Part shown: positions 43,312 to 52,096 of the stretch, in pieces
How the letters are laid out: every line of letters starts with the position of its first letter
Numbering within the stretch: the first letter of the stretch is position 1
Assembly (NCBI RefSeq): GCF_965227725.1
Contig: NZ_CBDDGH010000001.1
Span: forward strand, 868,001-932,000
Source of the DNA: Shimia sp965227725
Lineage (GTDB): Bacteria > Pseudomonadota > Alphaproteobacteria > Rhodobacterales > Rhodobacteraceae
DNA: 64,000 nt
Direction of reading: 5' to 3'
Translations under genes and position numbers: made by a program
Notes under the pieces: generated by a model
Told to the model about the DNA's origin: nothing
What the model saw: the letters and a program-made list of their open reading frames with translations, nothing else
The model's database searches: none

Positions 43312-44184
43312 TTAGAGCAGGCCAGCATGCGCCATGGCGGCGTCGATCTGTGCCTTGGTGGCGTCGGTCAGGCCGGTCAGCGGCAGGCGCACCTCTTCGT
43401 TGCACAGGCCCAGACGGGACAGCGCGTATTTTGCGCCCACAAGGCCCGGTTCCACAAAGATTGCCTCATGCAGCGGCATCAGCTTGTCCTGATATTCCAG
43501 CGCTTTGGCGTAATCGCCTGCGAGGGTGGCCGCCTGGAACTCGGCGCAGAGCTTGGGGGCCACGTTCGCTGTCACAGAAATGCAGCCCACGCCGCCATGG
43601 GCGTTAAAGCCAAGCGCGGTGGCATCTTCGCCAGAAAGCTGGACAAAGTCAGGGCCGCAAGTGGCGCGTTGCTGGCTCACGCGGGCCAGATCGCCGGTGG
43701 CGTCTTTCACGCCCACAATGCGCGGCAGCTTGGCCAGCTCGCCCATGGTGTCCGGCGTCATATCGACCACCGAACGGCCCGGGATGTTGTAGATGATGAT
43801 CGGCAGCGCACAGCAATCATGGATCGCGGTGAAATGCGCAATCAGGCCACGCTGGGTTGGCTTGTTGTAGTAAGGCGTCACCACAAGAATGGCGTCCGCA
43901 CCAACTTTTTCCGCGTGTTGTGCCAGATGGATGGCTTCCAGCGTATTGTTGGAGCCTGCGCCCGCAATCACAGGCACACGACCCGCAGCGGCGCGCACCA
44001 CTTCTTCCACCACGGCCTCATGTTCGGCGTGGCTCAGGGTGGGGCTTTCACCGGTGGTGCCAACCGGGACAAAGCCGTTGGTGCCTTCACCGATGTGCCA
44101 CTCCACCAGTTTCTTGAGCGTTTCCAAATCCAGCTCGCCGTTCGTGAACGGCGTGACGAGTGCGGGGTAAGACCCTTTGAACAT
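43312..44184 (-). CDS. dapA: 4-hydroxy-tetrahydrodipicolinate synthase
   Basis: It condenses pyruvate with aspartate semialdehyde, the first committed lysine/DAP step. The Schiff-base lysine is in RIVGVKDATGDLARV, the tyrosine in PIIIYNIPGRSVVDM, and the TTGE motif in FVPVGTTGESPTL. Length 290 is usual. It faces ubiB convergently and is divergent from the transglycosylase gene. With dapF in the same window, it supplies meso-DAP, but the two are in separate operons. Confidence 0.97.
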   Translation of the reverse strand: MFKGSYPALVTPFTNGELDLETLKKLVEWHIGEGTNGFVPVGTTGESPTLSHAEHEAVVEEVVRAAAGRVPVIAGAGSNNTLEAIHLAQHAEKVGADAILVVTPYYNKPTQRGLIAHFTAIHDCCALPIIIYNIPGRSVVDMTPDTMGELAKLPRIVGVKDATGDLARVSQQRATCGPDFVQLSGEDATALGFNAHGGVGCISVTANVAPKLCAEFQAATLAGDYAKALEYQDKLMPLHEAIFVEPGLVGAKYALSRLGLCNEEVRLPLTGLTDATKAQIDAAMAHAGLL

Positions 44185-44339
44185 GGCACGCTCCTTTGTT
44201 TTGCGCAGCTGGGCGGAATTGCCCGTGGTGTGAAATCGCGCGGACCCTAGCGGTAAGTTGCCCGCTTGCCAAGATTGTGAGTTGAGGCTGGGGAAGGCGC
44301 GTCGTATCGTGCGGGTTCTATCCTGTTTGGCATGGGAAA

Positions 44340-46301
44340 ATGCAAGCCATGTTGCGTCTTTTTCTGACAGTTGTTGTGGCCTTGCTTATGGCCCTGCCCG
44401 CCACCGCCCAGCATCGCGAGGAGCTGCGCGCGGCCATGAGCGCTGTGCGCGCCAAGGATTGGGCCGCCGCCGCGCGGGCCGTGCGCAACACCGATCAGGT
44501 GGCGCGTGACATCGTGGAATGGCACCGCCTGCGCGCTGGCGAAGGCAGCCCTGATCAGGTGCTCGCCTTTCTGGACCGGCGCGGCAACTGGCCCGGCCTG
44601 CCCTATCTGCGCAAGCAATCAGAGGCGGGTTTTGCGGATGTGAGCCACCGGATGGGCATGTCGTTCTTTGTGCACGGGCCTGCGCAGACCGCAGAAGGCG
44701 CGCTGGCGCAGGCGCGGGTGCTGGAGCAGGCCGGTGAGGCCGGCACCGCAGAGGCCGGGATTGTGCTGGCCTGGCGCACCATGGCGATGAATGCCCAGAC
44801 CAAAGCAGATTTTCTCAACCGCTACGGCAAGTTGCTCGCCCCGCATCACACCGCACGGCTGGATGCGATGCTGTGGAAAAACTGGGAAAGCAACGCCGAG
44901 GCGATGTATCCCCATGTGTCGGAGGACTGGGTTGCGCTGGCCAAGGCGCGGCTGGGTCTGCGCGCAATGGTCAACGGGGTCGACGGGCTGATTTCCGCGG
45001 TGCCTGCCAGCCTGCAGGATGATCCGGGGCTGGCCCATGAGCGGTTTGTCTGGCGCCACCGCAAGGACCGCAACGACAGTGCGATTGAGCTGATCCTGGC
45101 GCGCAGCAAGGCGGGCACATTGGGCGAGCCGGAAGAATGGGCCCCGCGCCGCCGCTCTCTCATGCGCAACCAGATGCGTGCGGGCAACTACCGCACCGCC
45201 TATGCGCTTGCCGCTAATCACCGGATGACACCTGAGGCAGGCTATGCCTATGCCGATTGTGAGTGGCTGGCAGGCTATGTTGCGCTGCGCTATCTGAACC
45301 GGCCGGAACAGGCCGCCGCGCATTTCCTGCGTTTTGCCCAAAGTGTGGAAACGCCGATTTCCCTTGGCCGCGCAGGTTATTGGATGGGCCGCGCCTATGA
45401 GGCCATGGGCGACACAGCCACCGCGCAACAAGCCTATGTCGCCGGGGGTGCGCATCAGACAAGCTTCTACGGATTGCTCGCCGCTGAAAAGGCCGGGATC
45501 GCCTATGACCCATCCCTGAAGGGCAATGAGCGCTTTCCGGACTGGCGCAAGGCGGCGTGGACAACCTCCAGCGTGCATAAGGCTGCGCGGATGTTCCTGG
45601 ACGCGGGCGAACTAAGCCTTGCCGAGCGGTTTTGGGTGCATCTGAGCGAAACGCAGGACCGCACGGCTTTGGGGCAGATGGGCCAGATGGCGCTGGATCT
45701 GAACCAGCCACATGTGGCGGTGATGCTGGGCAAACAGATGGTGCGTATGGGTGTCACCCTGCCCGGGCCGTATTATCCGCTGCATCCGCTCACCGATCAG
45801 AGACTGCCGGTGGCGGATGAGCTGTCGCTCGCGATTGCGCGGCGCGAAAGCGAGTTTGATCCTGTGGTGGTGAGCCACGCCGGAGCACGCGGGCTGATGC
45901 AGTTGATGCCCGGCACCGCGCGCGACGTTTCAAGAGATGTGGGCGAGGTCTATGTTCTGGGCAATCTCACTGCGGATCCGGCCTATAACGCGCGCCTTGG
46001 CAGCGCCTTTCTGGCCAGCCTGTCTGAGGATTTTAACGGCAATATCATCATGATTGCCGCCGCCTACAACGCGGGTCCAAGCCGTCCGACACGCTGGATG
46101 GCCACCAATGGCGATCCGCGTGGCGGTTCAACCGAGGCGATGATCGACTGGATCGAGCTAATCCCGTTCAACGAGACGCGAAACTATGTGATGCGGGTGG
46201 CGGAAAGCCTGCCGGTGTACCGCGCACGGCTTGGCAAAGACCCGCATCCGGTGCCTTTTGGCCGCGAGATCGTGGGCGGCACCATTCAGCGCTTGAACTA
46301 A
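44340..46301 (+). CDS. Soluble lytic murein transglycosylase (Slt70-like)
   Basis: A periplasmic family 1 lytic transglycosylase of 653 residues that cleaves the MurNAc-GlcNAc bond. Signal peptide MLRLFLTVVVALLMALPATA. The long central part is helical superhelix (U domain). The C-terminal SLT domain has the catalytic glutamate in IARRESEFDPVVVS, then GARGLMQLMPGTARDV and IAAAYNAGPSRPTRW. Starts at 44340 and 44349 are both possible. Its four-base overlap with the convergent DMT gene means no terminator separates them. Confidence 0.93.
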   Translation: MQAMLRLFLTVVVALLMALPATAQHREELRAAMSAVRAKDWAAAARAVRNTDQVARDIVEWHRLRAGEGSPDQVLAFLDRRGNWPGLPYLRKQSEAGFADVSHRMGMSFFVHGPAQTAEGALAQARVLEQAGEAGTAEAGIVLAWRTMAMNAQTKADFLNRYGKLLAPHHTARLDAMLWKNWESNAEAMYPHVSEDWVALAKARLGLRAMVNGVDGLISAVPASLQDDPGLAHERFVWRHRKDRNDSAIELILARSKAGTLGEPEEWAPRRRSLMRNQMRAGNYRTAYALAANHRMTPEAGYAYADCEWLAGYVALRYLNRPEQAAAHFLRFAQSVETPISLGRAGYWMGRAYEAMGDTATAQQAYVAGGAHQTSFYGLLAAEKAGIAYDPSLKGNERFPDWRKAAWTTSSVHKAARMFLDAGELSLAERFWVHLSETQDRTALGQMGQMALDLNQPHVAVMLGKQMVRMGVTLPGPYYPLHPLTDQRLPVADELSLAIARRESEFDPVVVSHAGARGLMQLMPGTARDVSRDVGEVYVLGNLTADPAYNARLGSAFLASLSEDFNGNIIMIAAAYNAGPSRPTRWMATNGDPRGGSTEAMIDWIELIPFNETRNYVMRVAESLPVYRARLGKDPHPVPFGREIVGGTIQRLN

Positions 46302-47164
46302 GCCGCCTGCCGTTCGCGCCACCACGTGAACAGCCCTGCTGCCAGCACAATCGCTGCGCCGATGGCCACATTGAACCGCAGCGTCTCGCCAAACACGGCC
46401 ATGCCGAGCGCGGCGGCAAAGGGCAGTTGCAGATAGGCAAAGGGCTGCACCGCGCTGGCCTCAGCCACCTCATAGGTCCGGATCAGCAGCCAATGGCCTG
46501 CCACCCCACTCACACAGAGTGTGCCCATCCAGATCCAATCCGGCGCGGCAATCGGCTCCCAATAAAACACGCCAATGGCGGTCATCACGACACAGCCGAC
46601 CACGCCGGTGTAAAAGAAACTAGTCTGTGCGCTGTCTTTGCGCGCCACATAGCGGGTCATCAGCCCATAGACGGCAAACATCAGCGCCCCCAGAAGCGGC
46701 ACGGCGGCCACCGGACTAAACACGCCGGAGCCGGGTTTCAGGATGATCATCACCCCCACAGCCCCGAGCCCGATGGCCAGCCAGCGCCGCCAGCCGACGC
46801 GCTCCCCCAGCACCGGGCCGGAGAGCGCCGCAATCATCAGCGGGTAGCAGATGAAAATCGCATGGGTTTCTGTCAGCCCCAAAAGCGTGAAGGCCAGCAC
46901 GGTGACGCAGATTTCTAGCGCCAGCAGCGCGCCGCGGCCGATCTGCAACCATGGAAACGCCGTTTGCGCCACCTTGCGCAGACCGCCGCTTTGGCGGGCC
47001 GACAGGGCAATCACAAACAGCGCAAAGAACCAGTAGCGGATCATCACCACGAGGTAGGTGTTATACTCGCCTGCCAGATGCCTTGAGATGCCATCTTGCA
47101 GCGCAAAAACCAGCGTGGTGAGCGACATCAACAGGATGCCAAGACGGTTGTTGGCGGCGCTCAT
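46298..47164 (-). CDS. DMT-superfamily EamA permease
   Basis: An inner-membrane carrier of 288 residues with about ten hydrophobic helices in two EamA repeats. The repeat ends show PLMIAALSGPVLGERVGWR and PFAAALGMAVFGETLRF, typical of the drug/metabolite transporter family. The substrate is unknown. The ATG at 47164 overlaps the mnmD stop by four bases, so it is translationally coupled to that tRNA-modification gene without an evident functional link. Confidence 0.9.
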   Translation of the reverse strand: MSAANNRLGILLMSLTTLVFALQDGISRHLAGEYNTYLVVMIRYWFFALFVIALSARQSGGLRKVAQTAFPWLQIGRGALLALEICVTVLAFTLLGLTETHAIFICYPLMIAALSGPVLGERVGWRRWLAIGLGAVGVMIILKPGSGVFSPVAAVPLLGALMFAVYGLMTRYVARKDSAQTSFFYTGVVGCVVMTAIGVFYWEPIAAPDWIWMGTLCVSGVAGHWLLIRTYEVAEASAVQPFAYLQLPFAAALGMAVFGETLRFNVAIGAAIVLAAGLFTWWRERQAA

Positions 47165-47841
47165 GCGGCGGGTTTCACACATTGGGTCATGTGACGCTTG
47201 CGGCCAAAGCCTGGAATGCGCGTGACCTCAAAACCTGCCGCCGCAAGATTGCGGCGCACAAAACCTGCGGCTGTGTAGGTTGCCGCCGTGCCGCCCGCTT
47301 TGGTGTGTGTGCCCACCTGCGCCAGCAAAGCCTCATCCCAGAGCTCGGGGTTTTTGGCCGGGGAAAATCCATCCAGAAACCAGGCATCCGCTTCAAAATC
47401 CATGGCAGCGAGGGTTTCGCGTGCATCGCCAACCACCACCTGCGCCTCAATGCCTTCAAGCGTGGCCAGCGTTGTGTCTTCGCGATAGGCCGCAACCAAA
47501 CGGTCGGCATAGTCGCCAAGCTCCGGGAAAGCCGCCAGCGCGCGCGCCATTTCATCGGCACTCATCGGGAAAGCCTCAAAAGAGGTGAAACGCAGCGGGC
47601 CTTGCGCCCCCGCCTGATCCCAGGCCATCCATGTGGTCAAAAGGTTCAGCCCAGTGCCAAAGCCCAGCTCCGCAATGTGAAACCCCGGGGCAAAGCGCGC
47701 GGGCAGATCATTGCCTGCCAGAAACACATGACGCGTCTCGGCCAGCCCGTTGTCGAGGCTGAAGTAAGGGTCATCAAAACGTGTGGACACAGGAATGGCA
47801 TCCTGCCGCCATTCAAGATCCGCCTGCTGGTCGCTCATCAT
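47161..47841 (-). CDS. mnmD: tRNA mnm5s2U methyltransferase domain protein (MnmD)
   Basis: A stand-alone 226-residue equivalent of the N-terminal methyltransferase domain of MnmC (DUF752). The SAM site is HIAELGFGTGLNLLTTW; the catalytic region is ADAWFLDGFSPAKNPELWDE. It makes the final methylation of the wobble nm5s2U. Two adjacent ATGs start it, after AAGG. The FAD-dependent partner is the divergent gene 84 bases away, so the activities fused in E. coli MnmC are split here. Confidence 0.92.
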   Translation of the reverse strand: MMSDQQADLEWRQDAIPVSTRFDDPYFSLDNGLAETRHVFLAGNDLPARFAPGFHIAELGFGTGLNLLTTWMAWDQAGAQGPLRFTSFEAFPMSADEMARALAAFPELGDYADRLVAAYREDTTLATLEGIEAQVVVGDARETLAAMDFEADAWFLDGFSPAKNPELWDEALLAQVGTHTKAGGTAATYTAAGFVRRNLAAAGFEVTRIPGFGRKRHMTQCVKPAA

Positions 47842-47925
47842 GCTTTGCCTTATGGAGGTGTGCGCGGCATTTGACCACAAACGCGCGCTTTGGCAATGGG
47901 CATCAACGCAGACAAGGATGGGACC

Positions 47926-48960
47926 ATGGTGGATGTAACGGTGATGGGCGCGGGGGCCTTTGGGCTGTCGGTGGCTTGGGCCTGCGCGAAACGCGGTGCC
48001 AAGGTGCGGGTGATTGACCCCAATGGCGTGGGTGCAGGTGCAAGCGGCGGTCTGGTGGGCGCATTGGCGCCGCACACGCCGGAGAACTGGAACGTCAAAA
48101 AGGCCTTTCAATTTGAGAGCCTGATCATGGCAGAGAGCTGGTGGGCCGAGGTGGAGGCCGCAGGTGGCGTGAGTGCAGGCTATGGCCGCACCGGGCGCAT
48201 ACAGCCAATCCGCGACGCGCACGTGCTGACACTCGCCAAGGCCCGCGCAGAAAGCGCCAAGGAGCTTTGGCAGGGCAAAGCCATCTGGGAGATTGTGCCG
48301 CAGGACAGCCTTGGCGATTGGGCCCCTGTCAGCCCCACCGGCTGGCTGATCCACGACACGCTGACAGGCCGCATGTTCCCGCGCCGCGCCTGTGCTGCGC
48401 TGGCTGCCGCGCTGACTGCGAAAGGCGCGGAGATCACCAAAGAGGGCACGCCTGAGGGCAAAGTGGTCTGGGCCACGGGTTATGAAGGCTTGCTGGCGCT
48501 GTCAGACGAGATGGGCAAAGCGGTCGGCAATGGTGTCAAAGGTCAGGCGGCGCTGTTGCGGCTGAACCAATCACAAGCGCCGCAGCTCTTTGCGGATGCG
48601 GTGCATATCGTGCCCCATGCGGATGGCACCGTGGCAATTGGCTCCACCAGCGAACGTGACTTTGAGGATGCAACCAGCACCGATGCGCAGCTTGATGACG
48701 TGTTGGCGCGCGCCTATGCGGCGGTGCCTGCGCTCAAAGAGGCAGAGGTGATCGAACGCTGGGCCGGTGTGCGCCCGCGCGCCAAAAGCCGCGCGCCGAT
48801 GCTGGGGGAACACCCCACCCGCACTGGAGAATTTATCGCCAATGGGGGCTTTAAAATCGGCTTTGGCATGGGACCAAAAGCCGGAGAAGTGATGGCGGAT
48901 CTGGTGCTTGAGGGCAAAGACGCCGTCCCCGACGCCTTCCGCCCTGAAGCTTCGCTCTAG
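47926..48960 (+). CDS. FAD-dependent oxidoreductase, probable MnmC oxidase partner
   Basis: A DAO-family flavoprotein of 344 residues. The FAD-binding motif is VMGAGAFGLSVAWACAKRGA, with a second element VRVIDPNGVGAGASGGLVGAL. C-terminal block NGGFKIGFGMGP is family-like. The neighbouring divergent mnmD suggests it oxidises cmnm5s2U34 to nm5s2U34, as the C-terminal domain of MnmC does, but DAO enzymes on amino acids or amines look similar. The ATG at 47926 follows GGATGGGA; upstream starts up to 47890 are in frame. Confidence 0.72.
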   Translation: MVDVTVMGAGAFGLSVAWACAKRGAKVRVIDPNGVGAGASGGLVGALAPHTPENWNVKKAFQFESLIMAESWWAEVEAAGGVSAGYGRTGRIQPIRDAHVLTLAKARAESAKELWQGKAIWEIVPQDSLGDWAPVSPTGWLIHDTLTGRMFPRRACAALAAALTAKGAEITKEGTPEGKVVWATGYEGLLALSDEMGKAVGNGVKGQAALLRLNQSQAPQLFADAVHIVPHADGTVAIGSTSERDFEDATSTDAQLDDVLARAYAAVPALKEAEVIERWAGVRPRAKSRAPMLGEHPTRTGEFIANGGFKIGFGMGPKAGEVMADLVLEGKDAVPDAFRPEASL

Positions 48961-48984
48961 CCTCGCGTCCTTGCAATCCGATCA

Positions 48985-49060
48985 CATGGGCGGCGAAGCC
49001 GACCAGCCCCCGACCCTCCCCACGGGAGGGGGCTTCACCCCCACCCAGGGCCGGGAGCTG
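48985..49060 (+). repeat. GACCAGCCCC palindromic repeat, copy C
   Basis: GGCGAAGCCGACCAGCCCC, then CCTCCCCACGGGAGGGGG and a short inverted tail. The first part is close to the reverse complement of the right flank of copy A. It lies between convergent genes. Confidence 0.6.
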
Positions 49061-49114
49061 GCCTATGAGACCGTTTTCACGCGTTGCACGGTTGTGGCAC
49101 GATGCTGCCTCGCC

Positions 49115-49660
49115 TTACTGACCACGCCCGACGTCGTCTTTGAGCGCCTCCATCAAGGCGGTCAGGGACGCGGTGTAATGCTCGCTGGTCAACCGACCAT
49201 CCGCATCAAACTCGTTGCTGCTGTTGGCCAGACCAAATTCAGAGCCAAGCGCAATGCGGGGGCGGAAAGCCACCAGACAGCTGCGCAGCATGGTCTGGGC
49301 GCGCACGCCACCTGCACGGCCAGCGGCTGCGCTCATCAGGGCTGTGGGTTTGCCCACCATTGGTTTCTCAGAATGGCGGCTGATCCAATCCAAGGCGTTT
49401 TTCAGAACGCCGGTGACACCCGCGTTATACTCCGGTGTGGAGATCAGCAGCGCATCGGCCTCTGCAATCTGTGCCACAAGGGTGTTCACCCCTTCGGGCA
49501 GGCCGCTCTCGCTTTCCAGATCCCCGTCATAAAGCGGCAGATTGAGATCCGCTTCGACATAATCAGCCGCACCGTAAAGACGCGCCGCTTCACGCAGCAA
49601 CAGTCGATTGGTGGAGCCGCTGCGCAACGCGCCGGACAGACCAAGCAATTTATGAGGCAT
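49115..49660 (-). CDS. NADPH-dependent FMN reductase
   Basis: A flavodoxin-like quinone/FMN reductase of 181 residues. The FMN phosphate loop is LSGALRSGSTNRLLLRE near the N-terminus, and TPEYNAGVTGVLKNALDWIS is the diagnostic second block. Members of this family reduce FMN, azo dyes, chromate or quinones. The substrate is open. It is followed on the same strand by the OmpA-like gene but a terminator lies between them. Confidence 0.9.
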   Translation of the reverse strand: MPHKLLGLSGALRSGSTNRLLLREAARLYGAADYVEADLNLPLYDGDLESESGLPEGVNTLVAQIAEADALLISTPEYNAGVTGVLKNALDWISRHSEKPMVGKPTALMSAAAGRAGGVRAQTMLRSCLVAFRPRIALGSEFGLANSSNEFDADGRLTSEHYTASLTALMEALKDDVGRGQ

Positions 49661-49697
49661 CTGAGATCTCCTTGTTCACACAAGGATAAGGTAAGCC

Positions 49698-49726
49698 AAA
49701 AGGCGCCGCACACAAGCGACGCCTTT
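49698..49726 (-). terminator. Intrinsic terminator of the OmpA-like gene
   Basis: On the minus strand AAAGGCGTCGC pairs with GCGGCGCCTTT (one U-G pair) around a six-base loop, followed by TTTT. It lies about 50 bases past the stop at 49776 and insulates the downstream reductase gene. Confidence 0.88.
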
Positions 49727-49775
49727 CAACAAACTATGTGCGCAAATGCAGAGATCCGCGCTGGAAAGGGTCAGA

Positions 49776-50423
49776 TCACACGCTGGATGGCAGGATCACG
49801 ATCTCCACGCGGCGGTTCTGGCGGCGGCCCGCTTCGTCCAGGTTGGAGGCAATCGGCTGGTCCTCGCCGCGACCGATGGTCTGGATGCGGGAGACCGACA
49901 CGCCGTTTTCCAGAAGCACATCGGCAACCGCATTGGCGCGGCGCTCCGACAGGGTCTGGTTGTGGCTTGCGCTGCCGGTGTTGTCGGTGTGGCCCAGGAT
50001 CTGAACGGTGGAATTCGGGTAGGCCTCAAGGCTGCTGGCCACTTTGGCCAGATCGTCTTTCAGGAAGCTGCTGACCTCAAAGCTGTCCACCGCAAAGAGG
50101 ATGTCCTGCGGCATGGTCAGAATCAGGCGGTCGCCGGTGTTTTCGATGCGCACATCGTCATCCAGCTGCGCGCGCAGCTCGGCTTCCTGTTTGTCCAACT
50201 CGCTGCCAACCACGGCGCCGACACCTGCGCCAAGAGCTGCGCCGATTGCGATGTTGCTGTCGGTTGCCGCTGCAAGGCCTGCGCCCAGAACGCCGCCAAT
50301 GATCGCACCGCTCTTGGTTTGACGGTGGGGATCGGTGCCGCCGCCGGTCACGTAGTTCGGATCGGTACAGGCGGCCAAAGCCACCAAAGACAGCGCGCAG
50401 CAGGACAGGGTGAATTTTTTCAT
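49776..50423 (-). CDS. OmpA-domain lipoprotein with glycine zipper
   Basis: An outer-membrane lipoprotein of 215 residues resembling YiaD. The lipobox LAAC is at about residue 19. A glycine-zipper segment (IIGGVLGAGLAAATDSN and AALGAGVGAVVGSELD) follows. The C-terminal OmpA domain has ILGHTDNTGSASHNQTLSER and the peptidoglycan-binding NRRVEI, in which aspartate and arginine contact DAP. It probably tethers the outer membrane to peptidoglycan. ATG preceded by a moderate purine tract; own terminator. Confidence 0.93.
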   Translation of the reverse strand: MKKFTLSCCALSLVALAACTDPNYVTGGGTDPHRQTKSGAIIGGVLGAGLAAATDSNIAIGAALGAGVGAVVGSELDKQEAELRAQLDDDVRIENTGDRLILTMPQDILFAVDSFEVSSFLKDDLAKVASSLEAYPNSTVQILGHTDNTGSASHNQTLSERRANAVADVLLENGVSVSRIQTIGRGEDQPIASNLDEAGRRQNRRVEIVILPSSV

Positions 50424-50576
50424 GTCAAAGCCTCAATAACTTACTTGATCGCCGGTTCTGCCGGCTGTTGAGGCTCAATATATGCGATCGACGCGGCGCG
50501 CCCAAGCGCTTTGCCGCCCGAAGTCGGCGAATAGACGCCGAAATCCCCGCTTTGTGATGGGTCTTGAACGCGCCGC

Positions 50577-51422
50577 TCAGGCCTCGGCGCGCGCGCTTTC
50601 ATAGGCCAGCAACGCCCGTTTCACCGGCAGGCCCCAGTGATAGCCGCCCAAACCGCCGGATTTGCGCATGGCGCGGTGGCAGGGGATGAGCCAGCTCACC
50701 GGGTTGCGCCCCACCGCGGTGCCCACGGCGCGCACCGCATTGGGCTTGCCAATCACCCGCGCAATTTCGGAATAGGTCGTGACCTCGCCCGACGGAATGC
50801 GCATCAGCGCCTCCCAGACTTTGATCTGCAGCGCCGAGCCGATCATATAGACCGGCACTTTATCGAGCTCGGCCCGCTCTGCCTGATAGGCGGCGAGCAC
50901 CCAGGGGCGCAAAAACATCGGGTCTTCGACAAAATTGGCCTTGGGCCAGCGGGAGAAGAGATCTTCGATGGTTTCCGCCTCGCCTGTCTCCGCCGCAAAG
51001 CCGATGCCGCAGATGCCTTTTTCGGTGCCGGTCACCAGCGAGAGGCCAAAGGGGCTGTCAAACCAGCCCCAGTAAATCGTCAGCCCCTCTCCGCGCTTGG
51101 CGTAATCGCCGGGGCTCATCGCCTCCCAGCGCAGAAAGAGGTCATGCAGGCGACCTGAGCCGGACAGGCCCACGGCATTGGCCGTGTCCAGCGTGGTGAA
51201 ATGCTCGTGCAGCAGCACTTTGGCATGGCCGAGGGTGAGATATTGCTGGAAGCGTTTGGGAGAGACCCCGGCCCAGCGTGTGAACAGCCGCTGGAAATGC
51301 GCGGGGCTCATGCCCATGGCCTGGGCAAGCTGTTCAAGAGACATGGTTTCGCCGCCCTGATCAATCAGCTCGATCGCGCGGCGCATGACATTGTAGTGAT
51401 AGCCTTCGGTCATGTCGTTCAT
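50577..51422 (-). CDS. Ada-like AraC-type regulator/O6-methylguanine-DNA methyltransferase
   Basis: A 281-residue fusion of an AraC-type DNA-binding domain (SLEQLAQAMGMSPAHFQRLF) with an O6-alkylguanine-DNA alkyltransferase. The acceptor cysteine is in SWLIPCHRAMRKSGGLGGYH, and the DNA-contact helix is EVTTYSEIARVIGKPNAVRA. The N-terminal Ada zinc domain (phosphotriester acceptor) is absent, so it is the shorter Ada variant common in alphaproteobacteria. The ATG at 51422 follows AGGAG with seven bases between. It is divergent from the TetR gene. Confidence 0.93.
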   Translation of the reverse strand: MNDMTEGYHYNVMRRAIELIDQGGETMSLEQLAQAMGMSPAHFQRLFTRWAGVSPKRFQQYLTLGHAKVLLHEHFTTLDTANAVGLSGSGRLHDLFLRWEAMSPGDYAKRGEGLTIYWGWFDSPFGLSLVTGTEKGICGIGFAAETGEAETIEDLFSRWPKANFVEDPMFLRPWVLAAYQAERAELDKVPVYMIGSALQIKVWEALMRIPSGEVTTYSEIARVIGKPNAVRAVGTAVGRNPVSWLIPCHRAMRKSGGLGGYHWGLPVKRALLAYESARAEA

Positions 51423-51504
51423 AGCGCATCTCCTCATCTTGCGCTCACCCTAGGCCGAGCTCTGCCATAGAGCGACCCGAAAATTGCGCATTTTTGGGCC
51501 TCCC

Positions 51505-51540
51505 TTGACATCCGCCAAAAATGAGACATCTATGTCTCAT
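51505..51540 (+). promoter_or_regulatory. Promoter and perfect palindromic operator of the TetR gene
   Basis: TTGACA (51505-51510), then 17 bases to ATCTAT (51528-51533). The perfect 20-base palindrome ATGAGACATCTATGTCTCAT (51521-51540) covers the -10 region and the ATG at 51539. This is the expected arrangement for autorepression by a TetR protein. The predicted start point falls at the A of that ATG, so the message may be leaderless. Confidence 0.7.
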
Positions 51541-52096
51541 GACTTATGGCACAGACACCAAAATCATCGAGGCGGGCTTTACCGTCTTTTCCGCAAACCC
51601 CACGGCCACATTGCAGGATGTGGCGGATGAGGCCGGGATCGGCCGGGCCACGCTGCATCGCCACTACAAAGGGCGCGAGGAGCTGATGGCCGCGCTGGCC
51701 ATGGCCGCCATGAAAGAGCTCGACGCCGCGATTGAGGCCAAAACGCAGGATGCCGAAAGCCACACGGAAGCGCTGCGATTGAGCCTTGAGGCAATGATCC
51801 CGCTGGCAGACCGGCAGATGTTTCTCGCCAATGAGCCGCTGGACCATGTGCCGGAGGTACTCGCCGCCTACACCCGGCAGCTTGAGGAGCTGGCAGAGGC
51901 GGTTGAGGCCGCCAAGGCGGAGGGCGGCTTTGACGCTGCTGTGCCGACAGCCTGGATTGTGCAGGCTTTTGAGACCCTCACCTATGCCGCCTGGGCGGTT
52001 GTGCGCGATGGCGACGCCACCGCAGAGGAGGCCGCCGCGCTCACATGGCGCACCCTCACATCCGGCCTGACCGCCGACACAAAAGGAGACAAGTGA
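51539..52096 (+). CDS. TetR/AcrR family transcriptional regulator
   Basis: A 185-residue one-component repressor. The N-terminal helix-turn-helix is ATLQDVADEAGIGRATLHRH followed by YKGREELMAAL. The C-terminal ligand domain is alanine-rich and not assignable. The ATG at 51539 sits inside the palindrome and at the predicted transcription start; the ATG six codons upstream at 51521 would lie upstream of the start point. Its stop overlaps the desaturase-family ATG by one base, so it probably controls that gene and itself. Confidence 0.87.
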   Translation: MTYGTDTKIIEAGFTVFSANPTATLQDVADEAGIGRATLHRHYKGREELMAALAMAAMKELDAAIEAKTQDAESHTEALRLSLEAMIPLADRQMFLANEPLDHVPEVLAAYTRQLEELAEAVEAAKAEGGFDAAVPTAWIVQAFETLTYAAWAVVRDGDATAEEAAALTWRTLTSGLTADTKGDK

